In this document: positions 40,235-49,922 of the stretch, in pieces
Layout: each line of letters opens with the position of its first letter
How positions within the stretch are numbered: the first letter of the stretch is position 1
DNA from: Solwaraspora sp. WMMD1047
Lineage (GTDB): Bacteria > Actinomycetota > Actinomycetes > Mycobacteriales > Micromonosporaceae
Reading direction: 5' to 3'
Length of the DNA stretch: 64,000 nucleotides
Assembly: GCF_029626155.1 (NCBI RefSeq)
Contig: NZ_JARUBL010000001.1
Location: 1,984,001-2,048,000, forward strand
Translations under genes and position numbers: made by a program
Notes under the pieces: generated by a model
Told to the model about the DNA's origin: nothing
Seen by the model: only the letters and a program-made list of their open reading frames with translations
Database searches by the model: none

Positions 40235-41016
40235 CCCTGACCCGATCCGCTGCGACCTCACCGGAGGCCACCGAGATGACGACTTCCACGCCCGCGACGC
40301 CCGCCCAGCCGGTGTCTGCCCAGCCCGTGTCTGCCCAGCCGATGCCCGCCCGGCCGGTGTCCGGCCAGCCGATGTCCGGCCCCGCGGTCGAGGTGTCGGT
40401 GGTCGAGGACCACCCGCTCTACCGGGCCGCGCTGGTCGGCTCACTCACGGAGACGCCCGGTGTCCGGGTCGGCGCCGCCGCCCGGTCGGTGGAGGAGTTC
40501 CTGGCCTACCGCCGGCCGGCCGGCACGGTGGTGCTGCTCGACCTCTCGCTACCCGGCGTACGCGGTGCGGCGGCGGTGCTCACCGTCGTGGAACGCGGCC
40601 ACCGGGTGCTGGTGGTCTCCGCCCAGTCCGGCCGCGACGACGTGCTCTCGGCCATCGCGGCGGGGGCGAAGGGCTACCTGACCAAGGCGGCCGACGGCGA
40701 CGAGGTGATCCGGGCGATCCGGACGGTCAGCACCGGTGGCACGTACGTGTCGCCGACCCTGGCCTCGATCCTGCTGGATTCCGCGAGCCGCCGGCAGGCC
40801 GGGCCCCGGCTCGCGCTCACCGCCCGGGAACGGCAGGTGTTGTCGCTGCTGGCGGCGGGGGAGCGGGATGTCGACATCGCCCGCGCGCTGTCGGTGAGCG
40901 TCCGCACCATCCGTTCCCACCTGGACCGGATCCGGGAGAAGACCGGGCGCCGGCGCCGCCCGGAGCTGACCCGGCTCGCCATCGAGGAGGGGATCGTCAT
41001 GGCCGGCATCCGATGA
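40231..41016 (+). CDS. NarL/LuxR-type response regulator
   Basis: 261 aa from ATG 40231, overlapping eccB (ATGA). After a 48-residue Pro/Ser repeat (QPVSAQPVSAQPMPARPVSG) comes the receiver (VSVVEDHPLYRAALVGSL; phosphoacceptor Asp in VVLLDLSLPGVRG; conserved Lys in GYLTKAADG) and a LuxR-type HTH (LTARERQVLSLLAAGERDVD, then SVSVRTIRSHLDRIREKTG). Its partner is probably the soluble kinase at 30064. The N-terminal repeat is not usual for the family. Confidence 0.93.
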   Translation: MTLTRSAATSPEATEMTTSTPATPAQPVSAQPVSAQPMPARPVSGQPMSGPAVEVSVVEDHPLYRAALVGSLTETPGVRVGAAARSVEEFLAYRRPAGTVVLLDLSLPGVRGAAAVLTVVERGHRVLVVSAQSGRDDVLSAIAAGAKGYLTKAADGDEVIRAIRTVSTGGTYVSPTLASILLDSASRRQAGPRLALTARERQVLSLLAAGERDVDIARALSVSVRTIRSHLDRIREKTGRRRRPELTRLAIEEGIVMAGIR

Positions 41017-41083
41017 TCATTCACGCCACGCCGGCCGGCCGACCCGCGGTAGGTGGTGGTGTCCATTGCAGACGCCATCTACC

Positions 41084-41731
41084 ATGCCGAATATCATGGA
41101 TGATTCGGACCTGGCGTCGCGGTTCGCCGCCGGTGGCGACGACGCCTTCCGGTCGGTCTTCGCGACCTTCAAGGGACCGGTGTTCGGCATCGCGCTGCAC
41201 GTGCTGGCCGACCCGGGGCTGGCCGAGGAGGCCGTCCAGATGGCGTTCCTCGGGGTGTGGCGCAGCCGGGCGCGGTTCGACCCGGAACGCAGCCTCAGCG
41301 CCTGGATCTTCGGCATCACCCGCAAGGCCGCGATCGACATCTTCCGGCGCGAGCGGCGGGCCCCGGCCACCGTGGACGCACCCGTCGAACAGGCGGTCGA
41401 GGCGTTCTCGGTGGAACGGCTCTGGGAGGCGTGGGAGGTCCGCCGGGCGATCGAGTCACTGCCCGCCGACGAGGCGGATGTGATGCGGTTGGTCCACTAC
41501 TATCAGATGACGCACAGCGAGGCGGCCACCCACCTCGGGGTGCCGGTGGGCACCATCAAGTCGCGGTCGCACCGGGCTCACCGGCGACTCGCGGAGGCGC
41601 TCGGCCACCTCCTCGACAACCCCGGCGCGACAGCGCCGGCCGACGCCGGCGGAGGCGACCCCGCCGCCGGCCGGAGCGAGACCCAGGATCCTGACGAGAT
41701 GTCGGCCGAGCCGGCCGGAGGGCGCAGATGA
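41084..41731 (+). CDS. ECF-type RNA polymerase sigma factor
   Basis: 215 aa from ATG 41084 (ATG 41096 also possible; no clear ribosome binding site). Sigma-70 region 2 reads FRSVFATFKGPVFGIALHVL, EEAVQMAFLGVWRSRARFDP and SLSAWIFGITRKAAIDIFRR; region 4 reads DVMRLVHYYQMTHSEAATHL and VPVGTIKSRSHRAHRRLAEA. An acidic 40-residue tail follows. It overlaps the next gene, encoding its likely anti-sigma factor. Confidence 0.92.
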   Translation: MPNIMDDSDLASRFAAGGDDAFRSVFATFKGPVFGIALHVLADPGLAEEAVQMAFLGVWRSRARFDPERSLSAWIFGITRKAAIDIFRRERRAPATVDAPVEQAVEAFSVERLWEAWEVRRAIESLPADEADVMRLVHYYQMTHSEAATHLGVPVGTIKSRSHRAHRRLAEALGHLLDNPGATAPADAGGGDPAAGRSETQDPDEMSAEPAGGRR

Positions 41732-42819
41732 GCAGCGAAGACGTGGTGGGACGGCGAGCGGCCGCGCTCGCGTTCCCGACGCCTGCCGCGCCGGCGCCCC
41801 GGGCCGGTGAACCGACCGCTGGCGACCCGACCGCTGGCGACCCGGAGGCCGACCTGGCCGCCGCCGAGCGGGAGACCGTGCTGCGGGTGCGCCGGATGCT
41901 CGCCCACCCGGCCACCTGGACCGTCCCGCCCGACCTGGCGATGCCCGCGATCCCCGACCTGGCCATGCCAGCCATCCCCGACCCGGCGACGCCCGCCATC
42001 CCCGACCCGGTGGCATCCGAGCCGGCAACCGGCGGTCCGGCGGCCGAGCCGACTGGCGACGAACTCGCTGGCCACGCGTCGTCGGGCACCCCGACAGCGG
42101 CAGTGTCCGAGCCGGGCGATCCTGCCTCGGCCGACCTGGCGACCGGTGGCGGGACCGAGTCGAGGACCGGCGCGGACGAAGTGGCCGACGTCGATGGGGT
42201 GGCCGACGCGGACGGGGTAACCGCTGCGGACGGGGTAGCCGGCGCGGACGAAGCGGCCGGCGTTGGCGGGGCGGCCGGCGTTGGCGACGCCGGCGGGGCG
42301 GCTGTGGGCGTACCCGGTCGGGTGGTGGGGGCGCGGGCGCCGCACCCGGTCTCGGTGGCCCGGCCGCGCGGACGGCGGCGTCGGCGGCCGCTGTGGGCGT
42401 TGGGTGCGGCTACCGCGATGGCCGCGGCGGTCCTGCTGGTGATCTGGCTGGTGCCCGGGACGACCCCGGCGCCGGCCCCGACACCGAACACGGTCCGGTT
42501 GGCCCTCACCGGCACCGGTACGGCGCCCGGGGCGAGCGCGAACGTGGTCGCCACCGAGGAGGGCGCCGGTTGGAAGCTGGCCCTGGACATCTCCCAGCTG
42601 CCGCCGGCCGCCGAGGGGACGTACTACGAGGGTTGGCTGGCCGGGCCGGACCTGGTGGTGCCGCTGGGCACCTTCCACATGGACAATCCGGGTTCGGTCG
42701 GGCTCTGGTCCGGCCTGCCGCTGCGCGGCTTCGACCAGGTGGTCGTCACCGTGCAGCAGGTCGGCGGCGAACTCGGGCCGGGCGAACCGGTGCTGGCCGG
42801 GGACATACCACCCCAATAG
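41728..42819 (+). CDS. membrane anti-sigma-K-like protein with repetitive linker
   Basis: 363 aa from ATG 41728 (ATGA overlap with the sigma gene). The N-terminal 200 residues are low-complexity, with repeats such as AMPAIPDLAMPAIPDP and DGVADADGVTAADGV. One membrane helix (LWALGAATAMAAAVLLVIWLV) precedes an outer domain resembling the RskA C-terminus: LALDISQLPPAAEGTYYEGW, VPLGTFHMDNPGSVGLWSGL, FDQVVVTVQQVGG. No HxxxCxxC zinc motif is seen, so sigma binding would rely on another N-terminal helix (AERETVLRVRRML). Confidence 0.82.
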   Translation: MSSEDVVGRRAAALAFPTPAAPAPRAGEPTAGDPTAGDPEADLAAAERETVLRVRRMLAHPATWTVPPDLAMPAIPDLAMPAIPDPATPAIPDPVASEPATGGPAAEPTGDELAGHASSGTPTAAVSEPGDPASADLATGGGTESRTGADEVADVDGVADADGVTAADGVAGADEAAGVGGAAGVGDAGGAAVGVPGRVVGARAPHPVSVARPRGRRRRRPLWALGAATAMAAAVLLVIWLVPGTTPAPAPTPNTVRLALTGTGTAPGASANVVATEEGAGWKLALDISQLPPAAEGTYYEGWLAGPDLVVPLGTFHMDNPGSVGLWSGLPLRGFDQVVVTVQQVGGELGPGEPVLAGDIPPQ

Positions 42820-42952
42820 TCCATCGATCACAGCAAAAGTCCGCCATGATCGGTCCCAGTTATCGGTATTTCGCCGCGAGCGTGAACCGAATCCCCGGAT
42901 CAGCCGAATTCCTTGGTAGGGCCACCGTCGGTGAGCCAACCGGGAGGAAGCG

Positions 42953-43660
42953 ATGAAACGCTGGGGACCCATCGGCACACTCTTGACCGGATTCGCGGTC
43001 GCGGCGGTGCTGATCGTGTTGAACATGCGGATCGGACCGGGTACCGAACCGGTGGCGAACGCCGCGGCAAACCAGCCGGCGGCGCAGGCCAGCGCCACCG
43101 CGCCCGCGCCGCCCCCGGAGGTGGCCGCGCCGCCCGCCGACCTGGCCGCCCCGCCCAGCGCCGAACCGACCCCCGCCCCCACCACGGCCGCGCCGCTGAA
43201 CGTCACCTGGGCCGGCCGGGTCGACGGCGGCGGCGCCACCATCGCCATCTCCGCCAAGGGGGACCAGGCTGTGGCGTACATCTGTGACGGCAAGAAGGTC
43301 GAGGCCTGGCTCAAGGGCACCGCGGTCGACGGGCGGCTGGAACTGACCGGCAAGGACGGGGCCGAGCTGACCGGCAGCTACGACGGCGACCGGGCCGAGG
43401 GCGAGGTCAGCGTCGGCGACCGGAGCTTCACCTTCGACGTGGCGGCGACCAAGAAGCCGTCCGGCCTCTACCGCGCCACCGCCGACGTCCGTGGCGCCCG
43501 GATCGTGGGCGGCTGGATCGTGCTCCCCGACGGCACCCAGGTCGGACTCGCCACCGTGGCCGGCAAGGTGACTGCGGTGTCCACGTTGGACACGACCTCC
43601 GGCGGCGCCGAGGTCGGCGGTACGCCGGTGACCGGGGTGCCGGTCGACGGCCGGTTCTGA
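42953..43660 (+). CDS. membrane-anchored hypothetical protein
   Basis: 235 aa from ATG 42953, with GGGAGGAAGCG just upstream. Signal anchor (GPIGTLLTGFAVAAVLIVLN), then an Ala/Pro linker to about residue 85 and a beta-rich domain: LNVTWAGRVDGGGATIAISA, VEAWLKGTAVDGRLELTGKD, GELSG-like turns and GLYRATADVRGARIVGGWIV. The domain looks like an extracellular beta sandwich or barrel. Family not recognised. It precedes DUF6529 and a Rieske protein. Confidence 0.75.
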   Translation: MKRWGPIGTLLTGFAVAAVLIVLNMRIGPGTEPVANAAANQPAAQASATAPAPPPEVAAPPADLAAPPSAEPTPAPTTAAPLNVTWAGRVDGGGATIAISAKGDQAVAYICDGKKVEAWLKGTAVDGRLELTGKDGAELTGSYDGDRAEGEVSVGDRSFTFDVAATKKPSGLYRATADVRGARIVGGWIVLPDGTQVGLATVAGKVTAVSTLDTTSGGAEVGGTPVTGVPVDGRF

Positions 43661-43661
43661 G

Positions 43662-44303
43662 GTGGTAACCCAGGTGAACCTCGGCGGTGATCCGGCCGAC
43701 ACCGTGCCGGTCGAGGAGCGCACCGACCAACCGGCTGGTGCCGATCCCGCCGGCCGGCGGCCGGCGGCGACCGCCGGGACGTGGGCGCTGCTGGTGCCGA
43801 CCCTGCTCGGCTCGGCGGTCGCCGTCGGGCTGGGCGTCTACGGCCGGCTGCACGAGCCGACGAACATCGCGGTGAACGTCGCCGGCTTCTCCAGCCCGCT
43901 GACCGTGAAGGTGTGGCTGGGCACCGGGTCGGCGGTGCTGGCCATGATCCAGTTGCTCTCCGCGCTGGCGATGTGGGGCCGGCTGCCCGGATTCTCCGCC
44001 GGGAAGGGAACGGCCGCCCTGCACCGCTGGTCGGGCCGGGTCGCCTTCCTGCTGGCCGTACCGGTCGCCGTGCACTGCCTGTACGCGCTGGGCTTCCAGT
44101 CCTACGACACCCGCACCCTGCTGCACTCGCTGGCCGGCTGCCTCTTCTTCGGGGTGTTCACCATGAAGATGCTGCTGCTGCCGAAGCGCGGCCTGGCCGG
44201 CTGGGTGCTGCCGGTGGTCGGCGGACTGGTCTTCACCACCCTGGTGGGCGTCTGGCTGACCTCGTCGGTGTGGTTCTTCAGCACCGCGGGCTTCCAGTTC
44301 TGA
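43662..44303 (+). CDS. DUF6529 family membrane protein
   Basis: 213 aa from GTG 43662, one base after the previous stop. Five hydrophobic segments with conserved-looking His residues: ALLVPTLLGSAVAVGLGVYG, VWLGTGSAVLAMIQLLSALA, LHRWSGRVAFLLAVPVAVHC, LLHSLAGCLFFGVFTMKMLL and GLVFTTLVGVWLTSSVWFFS. The His pattern (ALHRWSGR, PVAVHCLY, TLLHSLAG) is like that of b-type cytochrome membrane proteins, so heme binding is plausible. It is followed by a Rieske lipoprotein; the two may be an electron-transfer unit. Confidence 0.82.
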   Translation: MVTQVNLGGDPADTVPVEERTDQPAGADPAGRRPAATAGTWALLVPTLLGSAVAVGLGVYGRLHEPTNIAVNVAGFSSPLTVKVWLGTGSAVLAMIQLLSALAMWGRLPGFSAGKGTAALHRWSGRVAFLLAVPVAVHCLYALGFQSYDTRTLLHSLAGCLFFGVFTMKMLLLPKRGLAGWVLPVVGGLVFTTLVGVWLTSSVWFFSTAGFQF

Positions 44304-44331
44304 TGGTTCCGACGAGCGAAAGGTTGGGCCG

Positions 44332-44850
44332 ATGGACGACGATCAGACGCGAGCCGTACCGGCGCAGTGCCACCCGCGGACCTGCGCTGACCGGCGTACG
44401 GTGCTGGCGGCGGCCGGCGCGGTCGGGGTGACCGCCGCGCTTGCCGGTTGCCAGGTGTACGGCACCCCGCAGCCGGCGGCACCGCCACCCGAGTCGGTCC
44501 CACAGCTCGAACCGGGCGCTCCCTCGGCCGGCGCTCCCTCGGCCGGCGCCGCGGCCGGGCCGGTCCTGGCCCGGCTCGCCGACCTGCCGGTCGGTGGCGG
44601 CAAGATCTTTGCGGACCAGAAGGTGGTGCTCACCCAGCCGGAGCCCGGCACCGTGCGCGCCTTCTCCAGTGTCTGCACCCACCAGGGCTGCGCGGTGAGT
44701 GAGATCGCCGACGGCACCATCAACTGCACCTGCCACGGCAGCAGCTTCAGCGTCGGTGACGGTTCGGTGACCGGTGGACCGGCCGGCCAGCCGCTGCCAG
44801 CGGTCCAGATCACGGTCGACGGCGAGGAGATCCGGCTGGCCGGGCCGTAG
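44332..44850 (+). CDS. Rieske [2Fe-2S] lipoprotein with Tat signal
   Basis: 172 aa from ATG 44332. Tat-type signal: DRRTVLAAAGAVGVTAALAGC, quoted in part (RRTVLAAAGAVG); the lipobox is LAGC. After a Pro/Ala linker, the Rieske domain has both cluster motifs: CTHQGC and CTCHGSSF, giving two Cys and two His ligands. It would carry electrons on the outer face of the membrane. Its neighbours (DUF6529 and membrane-anchored protein) suggest a small redox operon under the ECF sigma factor. Confidence 0.93.
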   Translation: MDDDQTRAVPAQCHPRTCADRRTVLAAAGAVGVTAALAGCQVYGTPQPAAPPPESVPQLEPGAPSAGAPSAGAAAGPVLARLADLPVGGGKIFADQKVVLTQPEPGTVRAFSSVCTHQGCAVSEIADGTINCTCHGSSFSVGDGSVTGGPAGQPLPAVQITVDGEEIRLAGP

Positions 44851-44859
44851 GCTCGGACC

Positions 44860-45327
44860 GTGACGGATCTGGAAATCAGGGTGGTGGGCTACGACTCGCC
44901 GGTGGCCCGGAAACTGGTGGTCGACGCGCTCGCCGACCTGGGCCGCCGGTACGGCGGCAGCGGCGACGACACTCCGGTGGACCCCGGCCAGTTCCAACCA
45001 CCCAGCGGCGCGTTCCTGGTGGCGTACCTGGACGGGGCGGCGGTCGGCTGCGCCGGCTGGCGCAGCCACGGCGATGGCGACGAGACGGCCGAACTCAAGC
45101 GGATGTACACCGCGCCGACGGTTCGCGGTCGGGGCGTGGCCCGCCGACTGCTCGGCGCTGTCGAGCGGTCCGCCCGGGAACACGGCCGCAAGCGGCTGAT
45201 CCTGGAGTGCGGCGACCGGCAGCCCGAGGCCATCGCGCTCTACCGGAGCTGCGGCTATGAGCTGATCGAGAACTTCGGCTACTACCGGGACGAGCCCGGA
45301 GTGCTCTCCTTCGGCCGGCTCCTCTGA
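44860..45327 (+). CDS. GNAT-family N-acetyltransferase
   Basis: 155 aa from GTG 44860. It has the acetyl-CoA binding pattern: AELKRMYTAPTVRGRGVARR (R-x-x-G-x-G/A), then LLGAVERSAREHGRKRLILE and EAIALYRSCGYELIENFGYY. Substrate unknown. It sits between the Rieske gene and convergent rpmB. Confidence 0.93.
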   Translation: MTDLEIRVVGYDSPVARKLVVDALADLGRRYGGSGDDTPVDPGQFQPPSGAFLVAYLDGAAVGCAGWRSHGDGDETAELKRMYTAPTVRGRGVARRLLGAVERSAREHGRKRLILECGDRQPEAIALYRSCGYELIENFGYYRDEPGVLSFGRLL

Positions 45328-45346
45328 GCCGGCCGGGCGGGACCGC

Positions 45347-45538
45347 TCAGGCGCGGGTGACCTTGCCAGCCTTGATGCAGGAGGTGCAGACCTTCAGCTT
45401 GCGGGTCGTGCCGCCGCCGGCCGGGGTGCGCACCGACTGGATGTTCGGGTTCCAGCGGCGGTTGGTCCGCCGGTGCGAGTGGGACACGTTGTGACCGAAG
45501 CCCGGCCCCTTGCCACAGACGTCGCACACGCTAGCCAC
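45347..45538 (-). CDS. rpmB: 50S ribosomal protein L28
   Basis: 63 aa from GTG 45538, with AGGAG upstream. Sequence [20 protein letters not shown] and a second CxxC at [12 protein letters not shown] give the four-Cys zinc-binding form of L28. Standing alone and divergent from the DAK2-domain gene is its usual actinobacterial arrangement. Confidence 0.97.
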   Translation of the reverse strand: MASVCDVCGKGPGFGHNVSHSHRRTNRRWNPNIQSVRTPAGGGTTRKLKVCTSCIKAGKVTRA

Positions 45539-45779
45539 GGGATACTCCTGGATTGATCGATCGTGAGGTCGCCGGCGGGTGTCGCCCGGACAACCTGGCC
45601 AGGTTACCCGATCCGCACCGCGCCCGGCCAATCGCCTCCCACCGACCGCCCGCGTGGGCGGCGCCGGGGGCTTGCGTCGGCGGTCGTCGGGTGTTCGGGG
45701 CACCGGCTCGGCGGCTGGTGATCTTCGGGTGGTGTGGCGTTGGGAGCGGGTGTCGGGCGGCGCCAGTAGGCTTCTGGCC

Positions 45780-47687
45780 GTGCTGGAGACCCTCGACGCC
45801 GCCGCCGTACGGCGTTGGTGCGCGAGCGGGCTCGCGGCGCTGAAGCGGCACCAGGGCGAGATCGACGCGTTGAACGTGTACCCGGTCCCGGACGGCGACA
45901 CCGGGACGAATCTGGTACTCACCCTGACCTCGGCCCAACAGGCGCTCGCGCTCGACCTGGACAACTCGCCCGAGGACTCGCCGACCGAGACAGTCACGCC
46001 GCACGGGCGGGTGCTGCGGCTGATGGCCCGCGGCGCGCTGCTCGGGGCGCGCGGCAACTCCGGCGTGATCGTCTCTCAGGTGCTGCGCGGCCTCGCCGAC
46101 GGCCTGGCCGGCACCACCGCCGTGCGCGGACGGGCGCTGGCCGGCGCGCTGCGGGTGGCCACCGACGCGGCGTACGCGGCGGTCGCCAGGCCGGTCGAGG
46201 GGACCGTGCTGACCGTGATCTCGGCCGCCGCGGCGGCCGCCGAACGGGCCGGCACCGACGACCTGGCGAGGGTGATCCGGGTCGCCGCCCGGGCCGCGAC
46301 CGAGGCGTTGGCGCGTACCCCCGAGCAGTTGCCGCTGCTGGCCCGGGCCGGGGTGGTCGACGCCGGGGGGCGCGGCTTCTGCGTGCTGATCGACGCGCTG
46401 GCCGAGGTGGTCACCGGCGAGGTGGTCCGCCGGCCGGCCGCCGCGCCACCGTCGGCCCGCCCGCCCGTCACGACCGTCCGGGAGACCGGCTCCAGCGAGT
46501 ACGCGTACGAGGTGCAGTTCCTGCTCGACGCCGACCCGGCGGCGGTGGACCGGCTGCGGGAGACCCTGGGTGGGCTGGGTGACTCGCTGGTGGTGGTCGG
46601 TGGTGGTGGCGCCAGACCCGGCGAGCCGGCCACCTGGAACGTGCATGTGCACGTCAACGACGTCGGCGCGGCCGTCGAGGCCGGGGTCGAGGCCGGGCAG
46701 CCGTACCAGATCTCGGTGACCCGCTTCGCCGACCAGGACGATCGGCCGCCCGCCGTCGCTGGCGGGGCTGGGCTGGGTGGCGCCGCCGGGGAGGGTGGCG
46801 CGGTCGGGCTGGCTGGCGCGGCCGGGTTGGGTGACGCGGCCGGGTTGGGTGGCGCGGCCGGGTTGGGTGGCGCGGCCGGGTTGGGTGGCGCGGCCGGGTT
46901 GGGTGGCGCGGCCGGTGCGGCGGAGGCACGCATCGCCTCGGCCGGTGTCGCGGGCGCGGGCGCGACCTGGGCCGGTGCCGCGCCGGAGACGGGCTCGGCG
47001 CTGCCCGCCGGGGTCGGGGTCGGCGCGGCCGGAGCTCCGTCCCGGTCTGCGGTCGTGGTCGCCGCCGGTGCCGGGCTGGCCGCGTTGTTCGCGGCCGAGG
47101 GCGCCGCGGTGCTGGCCGGCAACCCGTCCACCGGCGAGCTGCTCGACGCGATCCGGTCGACCGGTGCCGGCCAGGTCGTGGTGCTGCCCAACGACGTGAA
47201 CACCCAGGCGGTGGCGCGGGCGGCGGGCCGCGAGGCGCAGCGCCACGGCGTACAGGTGAGCGTCGTGCCGACCAGGTCGCCGGTGCAGGCGCTCGCCGCG
47301 CTCGCGGTCCGGGACCCGGCCCGGGGGTTCGAGGACGACGTGATCGCGATGGCCGAGGCGGCGGGGGCGTGCCGCTCCGCCGAGGTCTGCTACGCCTCCC
47401 GGGAGGCGTTGACGGTGGCCGGACCCTGCCAGCCGGGTGATGTGCTGGCCCTGGTCGAGGGTGAGGTTCATCTGATCGGCACGGACCTGGTCGAGACCTG
47501 CCGGTCGCTGCTGGACGGCATGCTCGGCGGCGGCGGTGAGCTGGTCACCCTGCTGGTCGGCGCGGACGCCCCGGCCGGCCTCGGCGACGCCATCCGGGAC
47601 CACCTGGCCCGCCGCTGGCCGTTCGTGGAGGCCCACCACTACCCCGGCGGGCAGCCGCACTATCCGTTGCTGGTGGGTGTGGAGTGA
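45780..47687 (+). CDS. DAK2-domain fusion protein (YloV/FakA-like)
   Basis: 635 aa from GTG 45780. The N-terminal DAK2 domain binds nucleotide and metals: [20 protein letters not shown] with the Asp cluster, [40 protein letters not shown]. The C-terminal part resembles Fak[21 protein letters not shown] and [19 protein letters not shown]. FakA proteins phosphorylate fatty acids bound to FakB. Between the halves is a linker with five or six near-perfect 18-bp repeats coding AAGLGG, absent in typical homologs. Overlaps recG by 4 nt. Confidence 0.92.
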   Translation: MLETLDAAAVRRWCASGLAALKRHQGEIDALNVYPVPDGDTGTNLVLTLTSAQQALALDLDNSPEDSPTETVTPHGRVLRLMARGALLGARGNSGVIVSQVLRGLADGLAGTTAVRGRALAGALRVATDAAYAAVARPVEGTVLTVISAAAAAAERAGTDDLARVIRVAARAATEALARTPEQLPLLARAGVVDAGGRGFCVLIDALAEVVTGEVVRRPAAAPPSARPPVTTVRETGSSEYAYEVQFLLDADPAAVDRLRETLGGLGDSLVVVGGGGARPGEPATWNVHVHVNDVGAAVEAGVEAGQPYQISVTRFADQDDRPPAVAGGAGLGGAAGEGGAVGLAGAAGLGDAAGLGGAAGLGGAAGLGGAAGLGGAAGAAEARIASAGVAGAGATWAGAAPETGSALPAGVGVGAAGAPSRSAVVVAAGAGLAALFAAEGAAVLAGNPSTGELLDAIRSTGAGQVVVLPNDVNTQAVARAAGREAQRHGVQVSVVPTRSPVQALAALAVRDPARGFEDDVIAMAEAAGACRSAEVCYASREALTVAGPCQPGDVLALVEGEVHLIGTDLVETCRSLLDGMLGGGGELVTLLVGADAPAGLGDAIRDHLARRWPFVEAHHYPGGQPHYPLLVGVE

Positions 47688-49897
47688 CCGAACCGTCCAC
47701 GATGGAGACGCCGTTGGCGAAGGTGGTCGGGGAGAAGACCGCCAAGGCACTCGCCGGGCATCTCGACCTGCACACGGTCGGCGATCTGATCTACCACTTC
47801 CCACGACGCTACGACGAACGCGGCGAGCACACCGACATCCGGTCGCTGACGGTGGGGGAGCAGGTCACGGTCCTGGGTCAGGTGCGGCGTACCAACCTGC
47901 GGCCGATGCGGCAGCGCCGGGGCAACCTACTGGAGGTGCTGGTCGAGGACGGCTCGGGCGGGGTGTTGACGCTCACCTTCTTCGGCCGGCAGGCGTGGCG
48001 GGAGAAGGAGCTGCGGCCCGGCCGGTGGGGGCTGTTCGCCGGCAAGGTCACCGAGTTCCGCAACCAGCGCCAGCTCAACGGCCCGGAGTACGTGCTGCTC
48101 GGCGGCGGGCCGGACGACGCGCCGGGCGAGGCCGCCGCCAACGGCGAGATCGAGGAGTTCGCCGGGGCGTTGATCCCGGTCTACCCGGCGGCGGCCGCCG
48201 TGCCGACCTGGGTGATCGCCCGGTGCGTACGGGTGGCGCTGGACACGTTGACCCCGCCCGAGGACCCGCTGCCGGCGACCGTGCGGGCCCAGCGGAAGCT
48301 CATCGGCCTGGACACCGCGCTGCGGGAGATCCACCGGCCGTCCAGCCGGGAGGACCTGTACCGGGCCCGGCACCGGCTGAAGTGGGACGAGGCGTTCGCC
48401 GTCCAGCTGACCCTGGTGCAGCGGAAGGTGCGGGCGGCGTCGTGGCCGGCCCGGCCCCGGCCGCGCCGTGCCGACGGGCTGCTGGCGACCTTCGACGGCC
48501 GGCTGCCGTACGAGCTGACCGCCGGCCAGCGGAGGGTCGGCGAGGAGGTGGCCACCGACCTGGCCACCGCGCACCCGATGCACCGGCTGCTGCAGGGCGA
48601 GGTCGGTTCCGGCAAGACGGTCTGTGCGCTGCGGGCGATGCTGCAGGTGGTGGATGCGGGCGGGCAGGCGGCGTTGTTGGCGCCGACCGAGGTGCTCGCC
48701 GCCCAGCACCACCGCGGCATCCTGGACCTGCTCGGACCACTGGGCCGGGCCGGCGAGCTGGACGGCGACGCCGGCGGCACCCGGACCGCGCTGGTCACCG
48801 GCTCGCTCGGCGCGGCCGCGCGGCGGGCGGCGCTGGCGGAGGTGGCGGCCGGGCGCGCCGGCATCGTGGTGGGCACGCACGCCCTGCTGTACGAGGGGGT
48901 CGACTTCGCCGACCTGGGGCTGGTGGTTGTCGACGAGCAGCACCGGTTCGGGGTGGAGCAGCGGGACGCGCTGCGGGCCAAGGCGGAACAGCCGCCGCAC
49001 GTGCTGGTGATGACCGCCACCCCGATTCCCCGGACGGTGGCGATGACCGTCTACGGCGACCTGGAGATCTCCACCCTGACCGAGCTGCCGCGCGGGCGCT
49101 CCCCGATCGCCTCGCACGTGGTGCCGGCGGCGGAGAAGCCGGCATTCCTGGAGCGGGCCTGGCGCCGGCTGCGCGAGGAGGTCCAGGCCGGACATCAGGC
49201 GTACGTGGTCTGCCCGCGGATCGGCGACGGCGCTTCGACCGCCGGTGGGGAGGAGGCGGGCGGCCCCGGCGAGGACGGCCGCCGGCCACCGCTGGCGGTG
49301 ACCGAGGTGGCGCCGCTGCTGGTCGACGGCCCGCTGCACGGGCTGCGGATCGAGGTGCTGCACGGCCGGTTGCCGGCCGACGAGAAGGACCGGGTGATGC
49401 GGTCGTTCGCGGCCGGCGCCATCGATGTGCTGGTGGCCACGACGGTGGTCGAGGTCGGGGTCGACGTGCCGAACGCCACCGTGATGATCGTGCTGGACGC
49501 CGACCGGTTCGGCGTATCCCAACTGCACCAGCTCCGTGGCCGGGTCGGTCGGGGCGCGGCCGCCGGGCTCTGCCTGCTGGTCACCGAGGCCGCCGAGGGT
49601 ACGCCGGCCCGTGAGCGACTGGCCGCGGTGGCCTCGACCACCGACGGTTTCCGCCTGGCCGAGCTTGATCTGGAGCAGCGCCGCGAGGGTGACGTGCTCG
49701 GCGCCAGCCAGTCCGGCCGCCGCTCCCACCTGCGGCTGCTCTCCCTGCTGCGCGACACCGAGCTGATCCGCGACGCCCGGGCCGAGGCGATCGCCCTGGT
49801 CGACGAGGACCCGGAGCTGGACCGCCATCCGGCCCTGGCCGCGTCGGTGGCCGCGCTCGTAGACGAGGAACGCGCGGAGTACCTGGAGAAGGGCTGA
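47684..49897 (+). CDS. recG: ATP-dependent DNA helicase RecG
   Basis: 737 aa from GTG 47684. It remodels stalled forks and recombination intermediates. The N-terminal wedge/OB domain (VGDLIYHFPRRYDERGEHTD, VTVLGQVRRTN) is followed by the helicase core: LLQGEVGSGKTVCALRAML (Walker A), VVVDEQHRFGVEQRDAL (DEQH), LVMTATPIPRTVAMTVYGDL, ATTVVEVGVDVPNATVMIV and QLHQLRGRVGRG. The C-terminal RecG tail ends ERAEYLEKG. Normal length. Confidence 0.96.
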   Translation: MTEPSTMETPLAKVVGEKTAKALAGHLDLHTVGDLIYHFPRRYDERGEHTDIRSLTVGEQVTVLGQVRRTNLRPMRQRRGNLLEVLVEDGSGGVLTLTFFGRQAWREKELRPGRWGLFAGKVTEFRNQRQLNGPEYVLLGGGPDDAPGEAAANGEIEEFAGALIPVYPAAAAVPTWVIARCVRVALDTLTPPEDPLPATVRAQRKLIGLDTALREIHRPSSREDLYRARHRLKWDEAFAVQLTLVQRKVRAASWPARPRPRRADGLLATFDGRLPYELTAGQRRVGEEVATDLATAHPMHRLLQGEVGSGKTVCALRAMLQVVDAGGQAALLAPTEVLAAQHHRGILDLLGPLGRAGELDGDAGGTRTALVTGSLGAAARRAALAEVAAGRAGIVVGTHALLYEGVDFADLGLVVVDEQHRFGVEQRDALRAKAEQPPHVLVMTATPIPRTVAMTVYGDLEISTLTELPRGRSPIASHVVPAAEKPAFLERAWRRLREEVQAGHQAYVVCPRIGDGASTAGGEEAGGPGEDGRRPPLAVTEVAPLLVDGPLHGLRIEVLHGRLPADEKDRVMRSFAAGAIDVLVATTVVEVGVDVPNATVMIVLDADRFGVSQLHQLRGRVGRGAAAGLCLLVTEAAEGTPARERLAAVASTTDGFRLAELDLEQRREGDVLGASQSGRRSHLRLLSLLRDTELIRDARAEAIALVDEDPELDRHPALAASVAALVDEERAEYLEKG

Positions 49898-49922
49898 CCC
49901 ACCCTCTTCCCAGATTCCCGGA

